A DNA stretch of 64,000 nucleotides from positions 3,844,001 through 3,908,000 of the forward strand of contig OZ242179.1 in the NCBI GenBank assembly GCA_965205735.1, read 5' to 3'. Source of the stretch: VXNE01 sp965205735 (GTDB lineage: Bacteria > Pseudomonadota > Gammaproteobacteria > Pseudomonadales > Azotimanducaceae). Shown piece after piece: positions 27,608 through 35,986 of this stretch. A program made the position numbers and the translations under genes. The notes below the pieces were generated by a model, which was not told where the DNA came from, did not search any database, and saw nothing but the letters and a program-made list of their open reading frames with translations. Each line of letters begins with the position of its first letter. Position 1 is the first letter of the stretch.

Positions 27608-28072
27608 TCATCGCACTTCGAGTAGTTCGACTTCGAAGATGAGCGTGGACCCCGGGGCGATCAGGGGAGCCGCGCCCTGGTCTCCGTACGCGAGGTCGGC
27701 AGGGATGAAGAGTCGCCACTTGTCGCCGACTCGCATAAGCCGGAGCGCCTCCCTCCAACCGGGGATCACCTGGTTTGGTCGAAACCTCAGGGGCTCGCCG
27801 CGCGCGACAGAACTGTCGAATGGCGTGCCGTCGACCAGCGTACCGCTATAGTGCACGACCACCGTGCTGCGCCGTTTCGGCTTTGCGCCGCCGCCTTGTG
27901 CGAGAACCTCGTACTGCAGTCCCGAAGGCAACGACACCACGCCTTCGCGCTGGGCGTTTTCCGCGAGGAAAGCTTCACCTTCGGCCTGGTGGTTGGTCGA
28001 GCCTTGCGCCTCAGCTTCGAATTGCAAGCCGAGTGCGATCACGACGAAGATATTTGCATACCATATTCGCAT
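27608..28072 (-). CDS. FKBP-type peptidyl-prolyl cis-trans isomerase, exported
   Basis: The start at 28072 gives 154 residues with an N-terminal signal peptide (MRIWYANIFVVIALGLQFEAEA) and an AGGA ribosome site. The FKBP domain follows: LPSGLQYEVLAQG, VVVHYSGTLVDGTPFDSS, VIPGWREALRLMRVGDKW, LAYGDQGAAPLIAPGSTLIFEVELLEV, with the aromatic active-site residues in place. It probably helps periplasmic protein folding, like FkpA or Mip, although it lacks their long dimerisation helix. A run of 12 Gs lies 16 bases upstream of the start. Confidence 0.9.
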   Translation of the reverse strand: MRIWYANIFVVIALGLQFEAEAQGSTNHQAEGEAFLAENAQREGVVSLPSGLQYEVLAQGGGAKPKRRSTVVVHYSGTLVDGTPFDSSVARGEPLRFRPNQVIPGWREALRLMRVGDKWRLFIPADLAYGDQGAAPLIAPGSTLIFEVELLEVR

Positions 28073-28087
28073 GTGGACGCGTCCTGC

Positions 28088-28099
28088 GGGGGGGGGGGG
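28088..28099. repeat. 12-base G homopolymer upstream of the FKBP gene
   Basis: An uninterrupted run of 12 G (C on the coding strand of the FKBP gene) lies 16-27 bases before its start codon, in the leader or core promoter. Such tracts slip readily during replication. Confidence 0.8.
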
Positions 28100-28258
28100 T
28101 CCTCGATTGTAGCGCAGCGCCACAAAGACCGTCGCCCTGGCGGGCACCGTGTTTTGCCCCCGCCCAAGCCCACCGCGGGTTTATTCGTCGCGGTGCTTCG
28201 GGGTACAGTTCACCACTTGGCGCGGTGCCGTGAACTACCGCGGTCTCTTGGAGACTAA

Positions 28259-30520
28259 GTGTTCGATAATCGCAGCCGACAGGTGCGCATTGAGACGGGA
28301 AACAACATGCTAAAGCTTCAAGGCCTGAGTCTGGCGGCTCCGTCCCCGGGCCGGCCACGCCATCGACCATGGAACAATCGTCTCTGGTCGCTGGCGCGGA
28401 CCATCGCTGCTGCAACCTACGCGCTGACAATCGCGTCGGTCGCCGCGTCGGATGTGCCGCAAGCTGAAGACCTCGTCTACGAGCCGCTGGCGCCGCTGGC
28501 GTCGCATCCAAAGACCTCGGTCTCCATCGTCAACGAATTGCGCAACAATCATTACTATCCGCGCAGAAAGATCGACGACAGCGTGTCGGCCCAGGTCTTC
28601 GACAAGTACCTCGACAGACTCGACTCGGACCGCGCGTACTTCCTCGCCACCGATGTCCAGGCATTGGACGAAAAGTATCGGTTCAGCCTTGATGAGGCGC
28701 TGAAGCAAGGCGATCTGGAACCGGCGTTCGACATGTTCAATTTGTTCCAGGAGCGCATGATAGATCGCATGGAGTATGTCCTCGCTCTGGTTGACCAGGG
28801 CCTCGACACCCTCGATTTCACGGTGGATGAATCGCTCGAGATCGACCGCGAGAACACGCCATGGCCACGGGACCGTGACGAAATGGACGCTCTGTGGCGC
28901 AAGCGCATCAAGGCCTGGACGCTGGAGATGCTGTTGAATGGCCTCGAAGTCGACGAGATCGAGGAAACTCTCGGCAAGCGCTACCGCAACCGCCTGCGGC
29001 AACTGACGCAAACCAAGCGCGAGACCCGAAGCGAGGAGGCGTTTCAGACCTACATCAACGCATTCACGAATACGTACGATCCGCATACCGAATACTTTTC
29101 GCCCCGGAACTATGCCCAGTTCAACATCAACATGTCCCTTTCGCTCGAAGGGATCGGGGCGGTACTAAGGCCGGAAGACGAGTACACGACTATTGTTCGC
29201 CTGGTTCCCGCGGGTCCGGCGGACAAGAGCGGCGCGCTCAACCCCTTGGATCGTATCATCGGCGTGGGCCAGGGCGAGATGGGGGAGATGATCGATGTCG
29301 TCGGCATGCGTCTCGACGAGGTCGTGGACCTGATCCGGGGGCCGAAGGACTCGATTGTGCGCCTGCAAGTGATTGCGCCGAACGTGGTGGCAGGCGACGC
29401 CAGGATCGTCCAGATCATCCGCAATACGGTGACGCTGGAAGACCAGGCAGCGCAGAAGAAAGTCCTCGAATACGACATCGGCGGACGCGAGCGCAAGATC
29501 GGGGTCATCGATGTTCCTTCCTTCTATGCAGACCCCAAGGCGAGCGGGAGGGGCGATGGGAGGTACAAGACCACTACGCGGGACGTAAGCCGACTGATCG
29601 ACGAACTCAAGCAGGAAGGCGTGGAAGGCATCGTTGTGGACTTGCGCAACAACGGCGGAGGGTCGCTGGAGGAAGCCAAGACCCTGACGGGGCTGTTCAT
29701 CGAGTCCGGCCCGGTGGTGCAGGTGCGCAACCAGGGGCGGCGCGTGCAGCCGTTCCCGGATACGGATTCGCGCGTCGACTGGAGCGGTCCGCTGGCGGTG
29801 CTGGTAAACCGGCTCTCGGCGTCGGCGTCAGAAATTTTTGCCGGCGCGATACAGGCTTATCAGCGCGGCATCATCACTGGGAGCCGGACATTCGGCAAGG
29901 GCACCGTGCAAACGCTGCTCCCGTTGAATCGTGGCAAGCTCAAGATCACGCAGGCCAAGTACTACCTCATCTCCGGCCAAAGCACACAGCATCAGGGCGT
30001 GATCCCGGACATTGAATTGCCCGAGACGTTCGACATCGACCAGATAGGCGAGAGTGCGCTGGACGATGCGATGCCGTGGGACCGGATTTCCCCGGCTCAA
30101 TACTCGACCAGCGGTGCCGCGGTCGCGCCGCTCGTCAGCCAGCTGAAGCCAGCGCACATGGAGCGCGTCTCGGACGATCCGGACTTCCAGTACCTTCGCG
30201 CGCTGACTGAACGCGATGAAGAGATCCGCGCCAACACGCACATATCGTTAAATCGCGAAACGCGGGCGCAGGAGCGTGAGGCGGACCAGGACCTGCAACT
30301 CGCCATTGAGAACGCGCGTTTGACGGCCAAGGGCGAAGAGCCGTACGAAGACTACGAAGAATTGAAAAAGCGTCGGAAGGAAGAAGAATTGGAGGACGTG
30401 AGTGGAGAAGACCCGATGGATGATGCGATGTTGCGCGAAACGGGCCTCATCCTGCTCGACTACATCGGACTCAACCAACAGGTGGCGATGGTTGAAGCGG
30501 AAGCGTCCGCCGCGCCCTGA
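28259..30520 (+). CDS. prc: Tail-specific (C-terminal processing) protease Prc
   Basis: The 753-residue periplasmic S41 protease degrades misfolded or tagged proteins and processes lipoproteins and cell-wall enzymes. GTG at 28259 has GGAG seven bases upstream; an ATG at 28307 is an alternative. Domains in order: signal peptide (about 35-63), N-terminal helical domain with DPHTEYFSPRNY, PDZ domain (about 300-375), catalytic domain with the Ser in SASASEIFAGAIQAY and the Lys in SRTFGKGTVQ, then the DUF3340-type C-terminal domain. Length is normal for gammaproteobacterial Prc. The insertion sequence begins just after the stop. Confidence 0.93.
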   Translation: MFDNRSRQVRIETGNNMLKLQGLSLAAPSPGRPRHRPWNNRLWSLARTIAAATYALTIASVAASDVPQAEDLVYEPLAPLASHPKTSVSIVNELRNNHYYPRRKIDDSVSAQVFDKYLDRLDSDRAYFLATDVQALDEKYRFSLDEALKQGDLEPAFDMFNLFQERMIDRMEYVLALVDQGLDTLDFTVDESLEIDRENTPWPRDRDEMDALWRKRIKAWTLEMLLNGLEVDEIEETLGKRYRNRLRQLTQTKRETRSEEAFQTYINAFTNTYDPHTEYFSPRNYAQFNINMSLSLEGIGAVLRPEDEYTTIVRLVPAGPADKSGALNPLDRIIGVGQGEMGEMIDVVGMRLDEVVDLIRGPKDSIVRLQVIAPNVVAGDARIVQIIRNTVTLEDQAAQKKVLEYDIGGRERKIGVIDVPSFYADPKASGRGDGRYKTTTRDVSRLIDELKQEGVEGIVVDLRNNGGGSLEEAKTLTGLFIESGPVVQVRNQGRRVQPFPDTDSRVDWSGPLAVLVNRLSASASEIFAGAIQAYQRGIITGSRTFGKGTVQTLLPLNRGKLKITQAKYYLISGQSTQHQGVIPDIELPETFDIDQIGESALDDAMPWDRISPAQYSTSGAAVAPLVSQLKPAHMERVSDDPDFQYLRALTERDEEIRANTHISLNRETRAQEREADQDLQLAIENARLTAKGEEPYEDYEELKKRRKEEELEDVSGEDPMDDAMLRETGLILLDYIGLNQQVAMVEAEASAAP

Positions 30521-30525
30521 CGTTC

Positions 30526-32502
30526 CTAGCCCGAACTTCCAGAGCAACCCAAGCGTATTTTGGCCTCAAGGCTCTGATTCAACGGGATTTCTTGCGCCGG
30601 TCGAGCTGGAATGTGTAGCCATGTAATGGGTTGAATTAATGCGACATATGTGTTTATATAGCGATGTATACTTTCTAATAAAGTAGCCATGTACATCGAA
30701 AGCGTCCCCAACCGCAACTCGCCCCCCGCCGTGCTCCTGCGCGAGTCCTTCCGCGACGCCGGCAAGGTCAGGAAACGCACCCTGGCCAACCTCTCCAAAT
30801 GGCCCCCGACGCTGGTCGAGGGCCTGCGCGTGCTGCTCAAGGGCGGCGCCGCGGTGTCCCGCCTCGACGACGCCTTCGACATCGTTCGTTCGCGGCCCCA
30901 CGGCCATGTCGCCGCCGTGCTCGGGACGCTGCGCAAGCTGCGACTGGACCGGACGATCGCCGGGGCGGACTCGCCCGAGCGCCGACGCGTGCTGGCGATG
31001 ATCGTCGCCCGGGTCCTCGATCCGGGTTCCAAGCTGGCGGCCGCCCGGGGCTTGGCCGAGGCGACCGCGCGCGACTCGCTCGCCGAGACGCTGGGGCTGG
31101 AAGACTGCGGCGAGGACGATCTTTACGCCGCCATGGACTGGCTGCTCAAGCGCCGGGACGCCATCGAGCGGCGCTTGGCCAAGCGCCATCTCGAGGACGG
31201 CGCCCTGGTGCTTTACGACCTGACGTCGGTGTGGCTGGAAGGACGCCACTGCCCGCTGGGGCGGCGCGGCTACTCGCGCGACGGCAAGCGCGGCAAGCTG
31301 CAGATCGAGTTCGGGCTGTTGTGCGACGCCGAGGGCTGTCCGGTGGCGGTGGAGGTGTTCGACGGCAACACGGCGGATCCCGCGACCGTGGGCGCGCAGA
31401 TCGACAAGCTGCGGCATCGGTTCGGGTTCTCCAGGGTGGTGTTGGTGGGCGACCGCGGGATGTTGACCGAGGCGCGCATCCGCGAGGACGTGAGGCCGTC
31501 CGGTCTGGACTGGATCAGCGCGTTGCGGGGTCCGGCGGTGCGGTCCCTGGTTGAATCGGGCGCGGTGCGGCTATCGCTGTTCGACGAGACCGACTTGCTG
31601 GAGATCCGAACCGACGCCTATCCGGGCGAGCGCCTCATGGTGTGCCGCAATCCGCTGCTGGCGGAGGAGCGGGCGCGCAAGCGGGAAGAACTGCTCGAGG
31701 CCACCGAGGCGTTGCTCGATCCCATCGTGGCGGCCGCGAGTCGGGAGAAGCGGCGCCTGAAGGGCGCGGACAAGATCGGCGTGCGGGTGGGCAAGGTCGT
31801 CGGCAAATACAAGATGGCCAAGCACTTCGATCTGGATATCGAAGAGGACGCGTTCGGCTATCGGCGAAAGCCCGAGTCCATCGCCGCCGAGGCGGCGCTG
31901 GACGGCTTGTACGTCGTGCGCACCAGCTTGGCGGAGACGCGACTCGACGCCGAGGGCGCCGTGCGCGCCTACAAGCGCCTGAGCGCGGTCGAGCGCGCCT
32001 TCCGAAGCTTGAAGACCGTGGACCTGAAGGTGCGGCCCGTGTTCCACCGAACCGCCGACCGGGTCCGCGCGCATGTGTTCCTGTGCATGCTGGCCTATTA
32101 CGTGGAATGGCATATGCGCCAGCGGCTCAAGCCGCTGCTGTTCGACGACCACGACCCGGCCGCCGCCGAGGCCGCGCGCACATCCATCGTGGCGCCGGCG
32201 CGGGTCTCCGAAGCCGCCAAGGAAAAAGCCCGCGGCAAACGCACCGCCGACGGTCTGCCGGTGCACAGCTTCCGCACCCTGCTCGGCGACCTGGCGACAA
32301 TCGCCAGGAACCGGGTCGTCCCCCGAGTGTCCGGCGCCGTGCCGTTCGAAGTCCTCACCCGGCCCACCGCGCTACAGCGCGAAGCCTTCAAGCGCCTCGG
32401 CGTGCGCCTATAAGGACGTACCCAGTAGCGATCGCCCGATTTTTTTGATTTACCCAAAAAAACAACAGGTTAGATCGTGTGACGCCTCGAAGTTCCGCCT
32501 AG
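30526..32502. mobile_element. IS1634-type insertion sequence (approximate ends)
   Basis: Contains one transposase gene. The sequences at 30526-30542 and 32486-32502 are inverted copies of each other at 14 of 17 positions (CTAGCCCGAACTTCCAG against CTAGGCGGAACTTCGAG) and are proposed as the ends, giving 1977 bp, a plausible size. No target-site duplication was found, so the ends are tentative. The segment 30610-30690 before the transposase is much richer in A/T than its surroundings. The left end lies six bases after the prc stop. Confidence 0.55.
30689..32413 (+). CDS. IS1634 family transposase
   Basis: The 574-residue DDE transposase of the IS4/IS1634 group has catalytic-type segments LYDLTSVWLEGRHCPLG, VLVGDRGMLTEARI and a later ERAFRSLKTVDLKVRPVFHR that includes the Glu of the YREK-like motif. 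The C-terminus (HVFLCMLAYYVEWHMR) is typical. The frame is complete, so the enzyme may be active. Direct copies of GTAGCCATGTA at 30615 and 30683 bracket the A/T-rich leader. Confidence 0.9.
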   Translation: MYIESVPNRNSPPAVLLRESFRDAGKVRKRTLANLSKWPPTLVEGLRVLLKGGAAVSRLDDAFDIVRSRPHGHVAAVLGTLRKLRLDRTIAGADSPERRRVLAMIVARVLDPGSKLAAARGLAEATARDSLAETLGLEDCGEDDLYAAMDWLLKRRDAIERRLAKRHLEDGALVLYDLTSVWLEGRHCPLGRRGYSRDGKRGKLQIEFGLLCDAEGCPVAVEVFDGNTADPATVGAQIDKLRHRFGFSRVVLVGDRGMLTEARIREDVRPSGLDWISALRGPAVRSLVESGAVRLSLFDETDLLEIRTDAYPGERLMVCRNPLLAEERARKREELLEATEALLDPIVAAASREKRRLKGADKIGVRVGKVVGKYKMAKHFDLDIEEDAFGYRRKPESIAAEAALDGLYVVRTSLAETRLDAEGAVRAYKRLSAVERAFRSLKTVDLKVRPVFHRTADRVRAHVFLCMLAYYVEWHMRQRLKPLLFDDHDPAAAEAARTSIVAPARVSEAAKEKARGKRTADGLPVHSFRTLLGDLATIARNRVVPRVSGAVPFEVLTRPTALQREAFKRLGVRL

Positions 32503-32540
32503 CGCTCCGTCCAGCCCAAATCTACGGGTATCTGCGGTTC

Positions 32541-32710
32541 TTTTTGGTCCCTGGTAGCTTTGTTGCGAGGGGTATCCCCTCGCGCTCCCCGGCTGAAGAT
32601 TGTTTTCTTGCGAGGGGTATCCCCTCGCGCTCCCCGGCTGAAGGCTCCGTTGCTCCTCCTTGTGTGGGGCCTACCACACGGCGTCGTCGCGCCTGGCCAG
32701 GAACCAAAAA
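32541..32710. repeat. Repeat cluster: two tandem hairpin units inside short inverted repeats
   Basis: Two copies of the hairpin repeat seen at 7673 lie 45 bases apart (32565-32598 and 32610-32643). Each is GCGAGGGG-TAT-CCCCTCGC followed by GCTCCCCGGCTGAAG. They sit between TTTTTGGTCCCTGG (32541-32554) and its near-inverted copy CCAGGAACCAAAAA (32697-32710), and a TGTGTGG/CCACACG hairpin lies at 32661-32680. This may be a small non-autonomous element or a REP cluster. The surrounding 32503-32751 has no gene. Confidence 0.6.
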
Positions 32711-32751
32711 TCCCTCGCAGCTACACTCGCATTTTTAGACTTGACGGAGCA

Positions 32752-34575
32752 CTAGCCTTCCGTCAGCGCACGCGATGCGATCTGTTCGCGAATCCACTGA
32801 TCGAACGCTTCGAACGGCATGGTCGTCTGCCGCCTGACACCGTAGCGCCGTAGCGTGACGGTTCCGTCGGCCTGCTCGCGCTCGCCGACGATCAGAAGGT
32901 TCGGGATCTTGCGCGTCGTGCCGTCGCGAACTTTCTTCGATACGGTGTCGCCCGTGGAAGCCATTTCCGCGCGGACGAATCGGGCGCGTAGTCGCTCAAC
33001 CAACGACTGGCCGTAGCGCTCGAACTGCTCCGAGATGGTGATCACGCGCACCTGCACCGGGGCGAGCCAGGTGGGAAATGCGCCGCCGAAATGTTCGATC
33101 AGGAACGCCACCATGCGCTCGTGGGTGGAAAGGGGCGCGCGATGGATGCAATACGGCGTGTGTGTCGCGCCGTCGGCACCGATATAGCTGAGTCCCAGGC
33201 GGCCCGGTTGCGCGAAGTCGAGTTGCACGGTGCCCATGGACTCCTCGCGGCCGGTAACCGTCGCGCACTGAATGTCTATCTTTGGACCGTAGAAAGCCGC
33301 ATCTCCCAGGCCGTCAACGTAGGCGATGTCCATCTCGTCCAGAACTTCCGCCAATACGCGTTCGGAGAATGCCCATGCCTCGGGGTTATCTACGTACTTC
33401 TCCTTGCCCTTCGCGTCGGCGGGGTCCCAGCGCGACAGGCGGACGCGGTAGTCGGTGAGACCGAACACGGCGTACGCGTCGGCGTGCATCTGCATGACAC
33501 CCTTGAACTCGTCCTTGATCTGGTCTTCGGTGCAGTAGATATGGGCATCGTTCATGCACATGCCCCGCGCGCGCAGCAGCCCGCTGACGGCGCCGGACTC
33601 CTCGAAGCGGTACACATGGCCGTACTCGGCCAGACGCAACGGCAGGTCTCGGTAGCTGCGCGGCCGCGCAGCGAAGATGCTGTGGTGGTGAGGACAATTC
33701 ATCGGGCGCAGCGCATAGGCTTCGCGCACGGAAACGCCATCCTCGTCCGCTTCCTTGAGTTCCATCAACGGGAACATGTCCGCCGCGTAATAGGGCAGGT
33801 GGCCGGACTTGCGGTAGAGGTCGGCCTTGGCGAGGTGGGGCGTCGCCACGCGCTGATAGTCCGCCCGGAACTCCATTTCCTTGGCGAGCTTCTCGAGTTC
33901 GTCGCGAATCACGGTGCCGTTCGGCAGCCACAGGGGCAGTCCGCGGCCCACCATGTCATCGATGTGGAAGATGTCGAGCTCCCGGCCGAGTTTCTTGTGA
34001 TCGCGCGCGAGCCCGAGTTGGTAGGCAGCGATGTGGGCGTCGAGTTGTTCCTTGTCGGCGAACGCCCACGCGTAGATACGGGTCATCATGACGTTGTCCG
34101 AATCGCCGCGCCAGTAGGCTCCGGCAATGCTGCGCAGCTTGAATGCGTCTCGCGGGATGGCGCGGGTGGTTTCCACGTGGGGACCCTCGCACATGTCGAG
34201 AAACGGCCCGTTGCGGTAGAAGGACAGGCCGTCCAGATCGCCCCGCGAGAGGAGTTCCTCGGCGTATTCGCGCTTGTAAGGCTCGACCATCTCGTCGATG
34301 CGCTCGAGGGCTGCGCTGGCGCTGAGATCCTCGCGGTAGAACCGCTGGCCGGACCTCAGGATCTTCTTCATGCGGCGTTCGATTTCGGGGAAGTCCTCCT
34401 CGTTCAACGATTCGGACAGAATGAAGTCATAGTAGAAGCCGTCGGCAATGGGCGGTCCGAAACCGAGGGTCGATTCGGGCCGCATGTCCAGTACGGCCTG
34501 GGCCATGACATGCGCAAGGCTGTGCCGAATCCGGTAGAGGCCGTCCTCCCCGTCGCCGCTGTGTTCCAACTGCAT
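32752..34575 (-). CDS. thrS: Threonyl-tRNA synthetase lacking the TGS domain
   Basis: The 607-residue class II enzyme charges tRNA-Thr. The start at 34575 (MQLEHSGDGEDG) has an AGGG site about ten bases upstream. The N-terminal TGS domain of E. coli ThrRS is absent and the protein begins close to the editing domain (RHSLAHVMAQAV with the HxxxH pattern; DMCEGPHVETT). The catalytic core shows the zinc ligands in RPMNCPHHH and TPYCIHRAPL, motif 2 in FRFEESGAVSGLLRARG-like sequence, and a C-terminal anticodon-binding domain from about 500. TGS-less forms are known in several bacterial and archaeal lineages. A probable regulatory leader lies at 34591-34781. Confidence 0.93.
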   Translation of the reverse strand: MQLEHSGDGEDGLYRIRHSLAHVMAQAVLDMRPESTLGFGPPIADGFYYDFILSESLNEEDFPEIERRMKKILRSGQRFYREDLSASAALERIDEMVEPYKREYAEELLSRGDLDGLSFYRNGPFLDMCEGPHVETTRAIPRDAFKLRSIAGAYWRGDSDNVMMTRIYAWAFADKEQLDAHIAAYQLGLARDHKKLGRELDIFHIDDMVGRGLPLWLPNGTVIRDELEKLAKEMEFRADYQRVATPHLAKADLYRKSGHLPYYAADMFPLMELKEADEDGVSVREAYALRPMNCPHHHSIFAARPRSYRDLPLRLAEYGHVYRFEESGAVSGLLRARGMCMNDAHIYCTEDQIKDEFKGVMQMHADAYAVFGLTDYRVRLSRWDPADAKGKEKYVDNPEAWAFSERVLAEVLDEMDIAYVDGLGDAAFYGPKIDIQCATVTGREESMGTVQLDFAQPGRLGLSYIGADGATHTPYCIHRAPLSTHERMVAFLIEHFGGAFPTWLAPVQVRVITISEQFERYGQSLVERLRARFVRAEMASTGDTVSKKVRDGTTRKIPNLLIVGEREQADGTVTLRRYGVRRQTTMPFEAFDQWIREQIASRALTEG

Positions 34576-34590
34576 TTTGGTGCCCTCAAC

Positions 34591-34620
34591 AAAAACCCCG
34601 GTGGCGGCCGCCTGCCGGGG
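34591..34620 (-). terminator. Terminator-like hairpin in the thrS leader (possible attenuator)
   Basis: On the minus strand, a 25-base GC-rich hairpin (34596-34620: outer stem CCCCGG/CCGGGG, inner stem GGC/GCC) is followed by five Ts at 34591-34595. It ends only 16 bases before the thrS start, so it cannot serve an upstream gene. Just before it, GGCCGCC (around 34635) can pair with the 5' arm GGCGGCC to form an antiterminator, and CGGCG further upstream can pair with CGCCG to block that. Confidence 0.6.
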
Positions 34621-34663
34621 TCTTGACGCCGGCGGCCTTAAGGTCGCCGTATCCGAATTCTGT

Positions 34664-34747
34664 TCACGCGAATACGTCGACCCACTCGGCACTCAAGGTA
34701 GTGCCGGCAGACCGCGTCGTTGCGTCAACCAGTCCGGAAATGTCCAT
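34664..34747 (-). CDS. Putative threonine-rich leader peptide before thrS
   Basis: A 27-codon frame on the minus strand (starts MDISGLVDATTRSAGTT) contains two adjacent Thr-Thr pairs, encoded ACG ACG and ACT ACC. It ends just before the alternative hairpins of the thrS leader. No ribosome site precedes the ATG; the predicted promoter would start transcription at or near this ATG, giving a leaderless message. This is a hypothesis: Thr is enriched but the frame is short. Confidence 0.3.
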   Translation of the reverse strand: MDISGLVDATTRSAGTTLSAEWVDVFA

Positions 34748-34753
34748 GTCGCA

Positions 34754-34781
34754 ATGATAGTGCTGCGACCGAATAAAGCAA
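34754..34781 (-). promoter_or_regulatory. Probable thrS promoter
   Basis: On the minus strand TTGCTT (34776-34781) and TATCAT (34754-34759) are 16 bases apart. Transcription would begin near 34747, leaving a leader of about 170 bases before thrS. Confidence 0.5.
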
Positions 34782-34825
34782 TCCGACGGAGTACGCGTTA
34801 GTGCCACAAACCGTCGCCCCGTCGG

Positions 34826-35929
34826 CTAGCGTCTCCAACGCCACCGAATACCGGTGAATGCGGCATGGCTCGCTTCGGTTCGGACATCGGTGTCGTCTTC
34901 CAGGCGAAACGCGAACTCGCGCCGCACTTCTCGACCGCCGCTGATGATCAGTTCGTGCGCGCGCGTGATCCGGAAGGCCAATCCGACGCGCAGACGCCAG
35001 CTTTCCATCGCGAACAGGCTCCGACGCACGAGGGCGTCGTCGTATGGCTCGCTTCGGTTATCGTCGTCTTCCAGGCGAAACGCGAACTCGCGCCGCACTT
35101 CTCGACCGCCGCTGATGATCAGTTCGTGCGCGCGCGTGATCCGGAAGGCCAATCCGACGCGCAGACGCCAGCTTTCCATCGCGAACAGGCTCCGACGCAC
35201 GAGGGCGTCGTCGTATACGCGCCAGCGACCGCCAGCGGGATGGATATCCGCCTGCAATCGCCAGCGCGGATGCATGCGCCAGGTGAGCCGCGCGTCCGGA
35301 AAACCGAGCGTCATTTCCAGTTTGTCGTTGACGCGCCAGTCGATGCCGAGCACCGGTTTCAGCCGTGTCGTCCCGAACCGGTCGTCGCGGCAAATGCCCC
35401 AGAACGCGTCGACCGAAGGGGTCCACGCGCGACGGTATCGCATGAAACCCTGCCAGAAGATGAACTCGCCGTCGATGACTTTTGGATGTCGACCGGCATT
35501 GGAAGATCCGGCCAGCATCGGCGCGACGGAAAACTCCCAATGCGGACCGGTGAATCGGTAAGCCAACGCCAGGCGGTGCAGATGGCCGTTGGTCTGGAGC
35601 GCCCTGTCCGTCGACGTATCTATCTCATAGGCCCGGTACTCGTGGGAGAACCGTATCGTATGCGCGCCGCCGCCCTTTCGGCGATGCCAGAGGCGCGCGC
35701 GGTACGCCTTCTCCGCATCGCCCACAGCGTCCAGCCCGGTAGAGTAAAGGCTGGCGGTCTCCAGATCCGATCGATCGACAACCAGCAGTTCACGCGTCGA
35801 TACCGGCGCGCAAACAGAGGCGTAGGCCTGGCAGGCCAGCGCGAAATGGAACGCGGCGAGAAGCGCTACGCGCCCAACAGCGGCGCGCGCGTGTGCGATC
35901 AACTCGGGTACCGCAGAATGTTTCGCCAT
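34826..35929 (-). CDS. Exported protein, predicted beta-rich envelope protein with internal duplication
   Basis: The 367-residue product begins at ATG 35929 with a signal peptide ending near ACQAYAS. The rest alternates polar and hydrophobic residues with many Arg, Trp and Tyr (HTIRFSHEYRAYEI, WEFSVAPMLAG, RWRLQADIH), consistent with an outer-membrane beta barrel. No named family was recognised. Near the C-terminus about 51 residues (YDDALVRRSLFAME... to FRLEDD) occur twice because of a 171-bp tandem duplication. The gene is divergent from the glutamate-synthase-like gene. Confidence 0.6.
   Translation of the reverse strand: MAKHSAVPELIAHARAAVGRVALLAAFHFALACQAYASVCAPVSTRELLVVDRSDLETASLYSTGLDAVGDAEKAYRARLWHRRKGGGAHTIRFSHEYRAYEIDTSTDRALQTNGHLHRLALAYRFTGPHWEFSVAPMLAGSSNAGRHPKVIDGEFIFWQGFMRYRRAWTPSVDAFWGICRDDRFGTTRLKPVLGIDWRVNDKLEMTLGFPDARLTWRMHPRWRLQADIHPAGGRWRVYDDALVRRSLFAMESWRLRVGLAFRITRAHELIISGGREVRREFAFRLEDDDNRSEPYDDALVRRSLFAMESWRLRVGLAFRITRAHELIISGGREVRREFAFRLEDDTDVRTEASHAAFTGIRWRWRR
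34893..35216. repeat. Near-perfect 171-bp in-frame tandem duplication
   Basis: Bases 34893-35045 are identical to 35064-35216 over 153 bp, at an offset of exactly 171 bp (57 codons). A second shared segment (ATGGCTCGCTTCGGTT at 34865 and 35044) flanks each copy at an offset of 179. Perfect identity means the event is recent or the copies are being homogenised. Confidence 0.92.
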
Positions 35930-35986
35930 ACCGGGGGTCGTATAGTTGTAAAGTTCGCGGAAATCAACGCGCCCGGAGGGGATCAC

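Noticed and set aside
33091..34626. 511-codon plus-strand frame opposite thrS
   Set aside because: thrS is certain from its motifs; the antisense product has no recognisable features.
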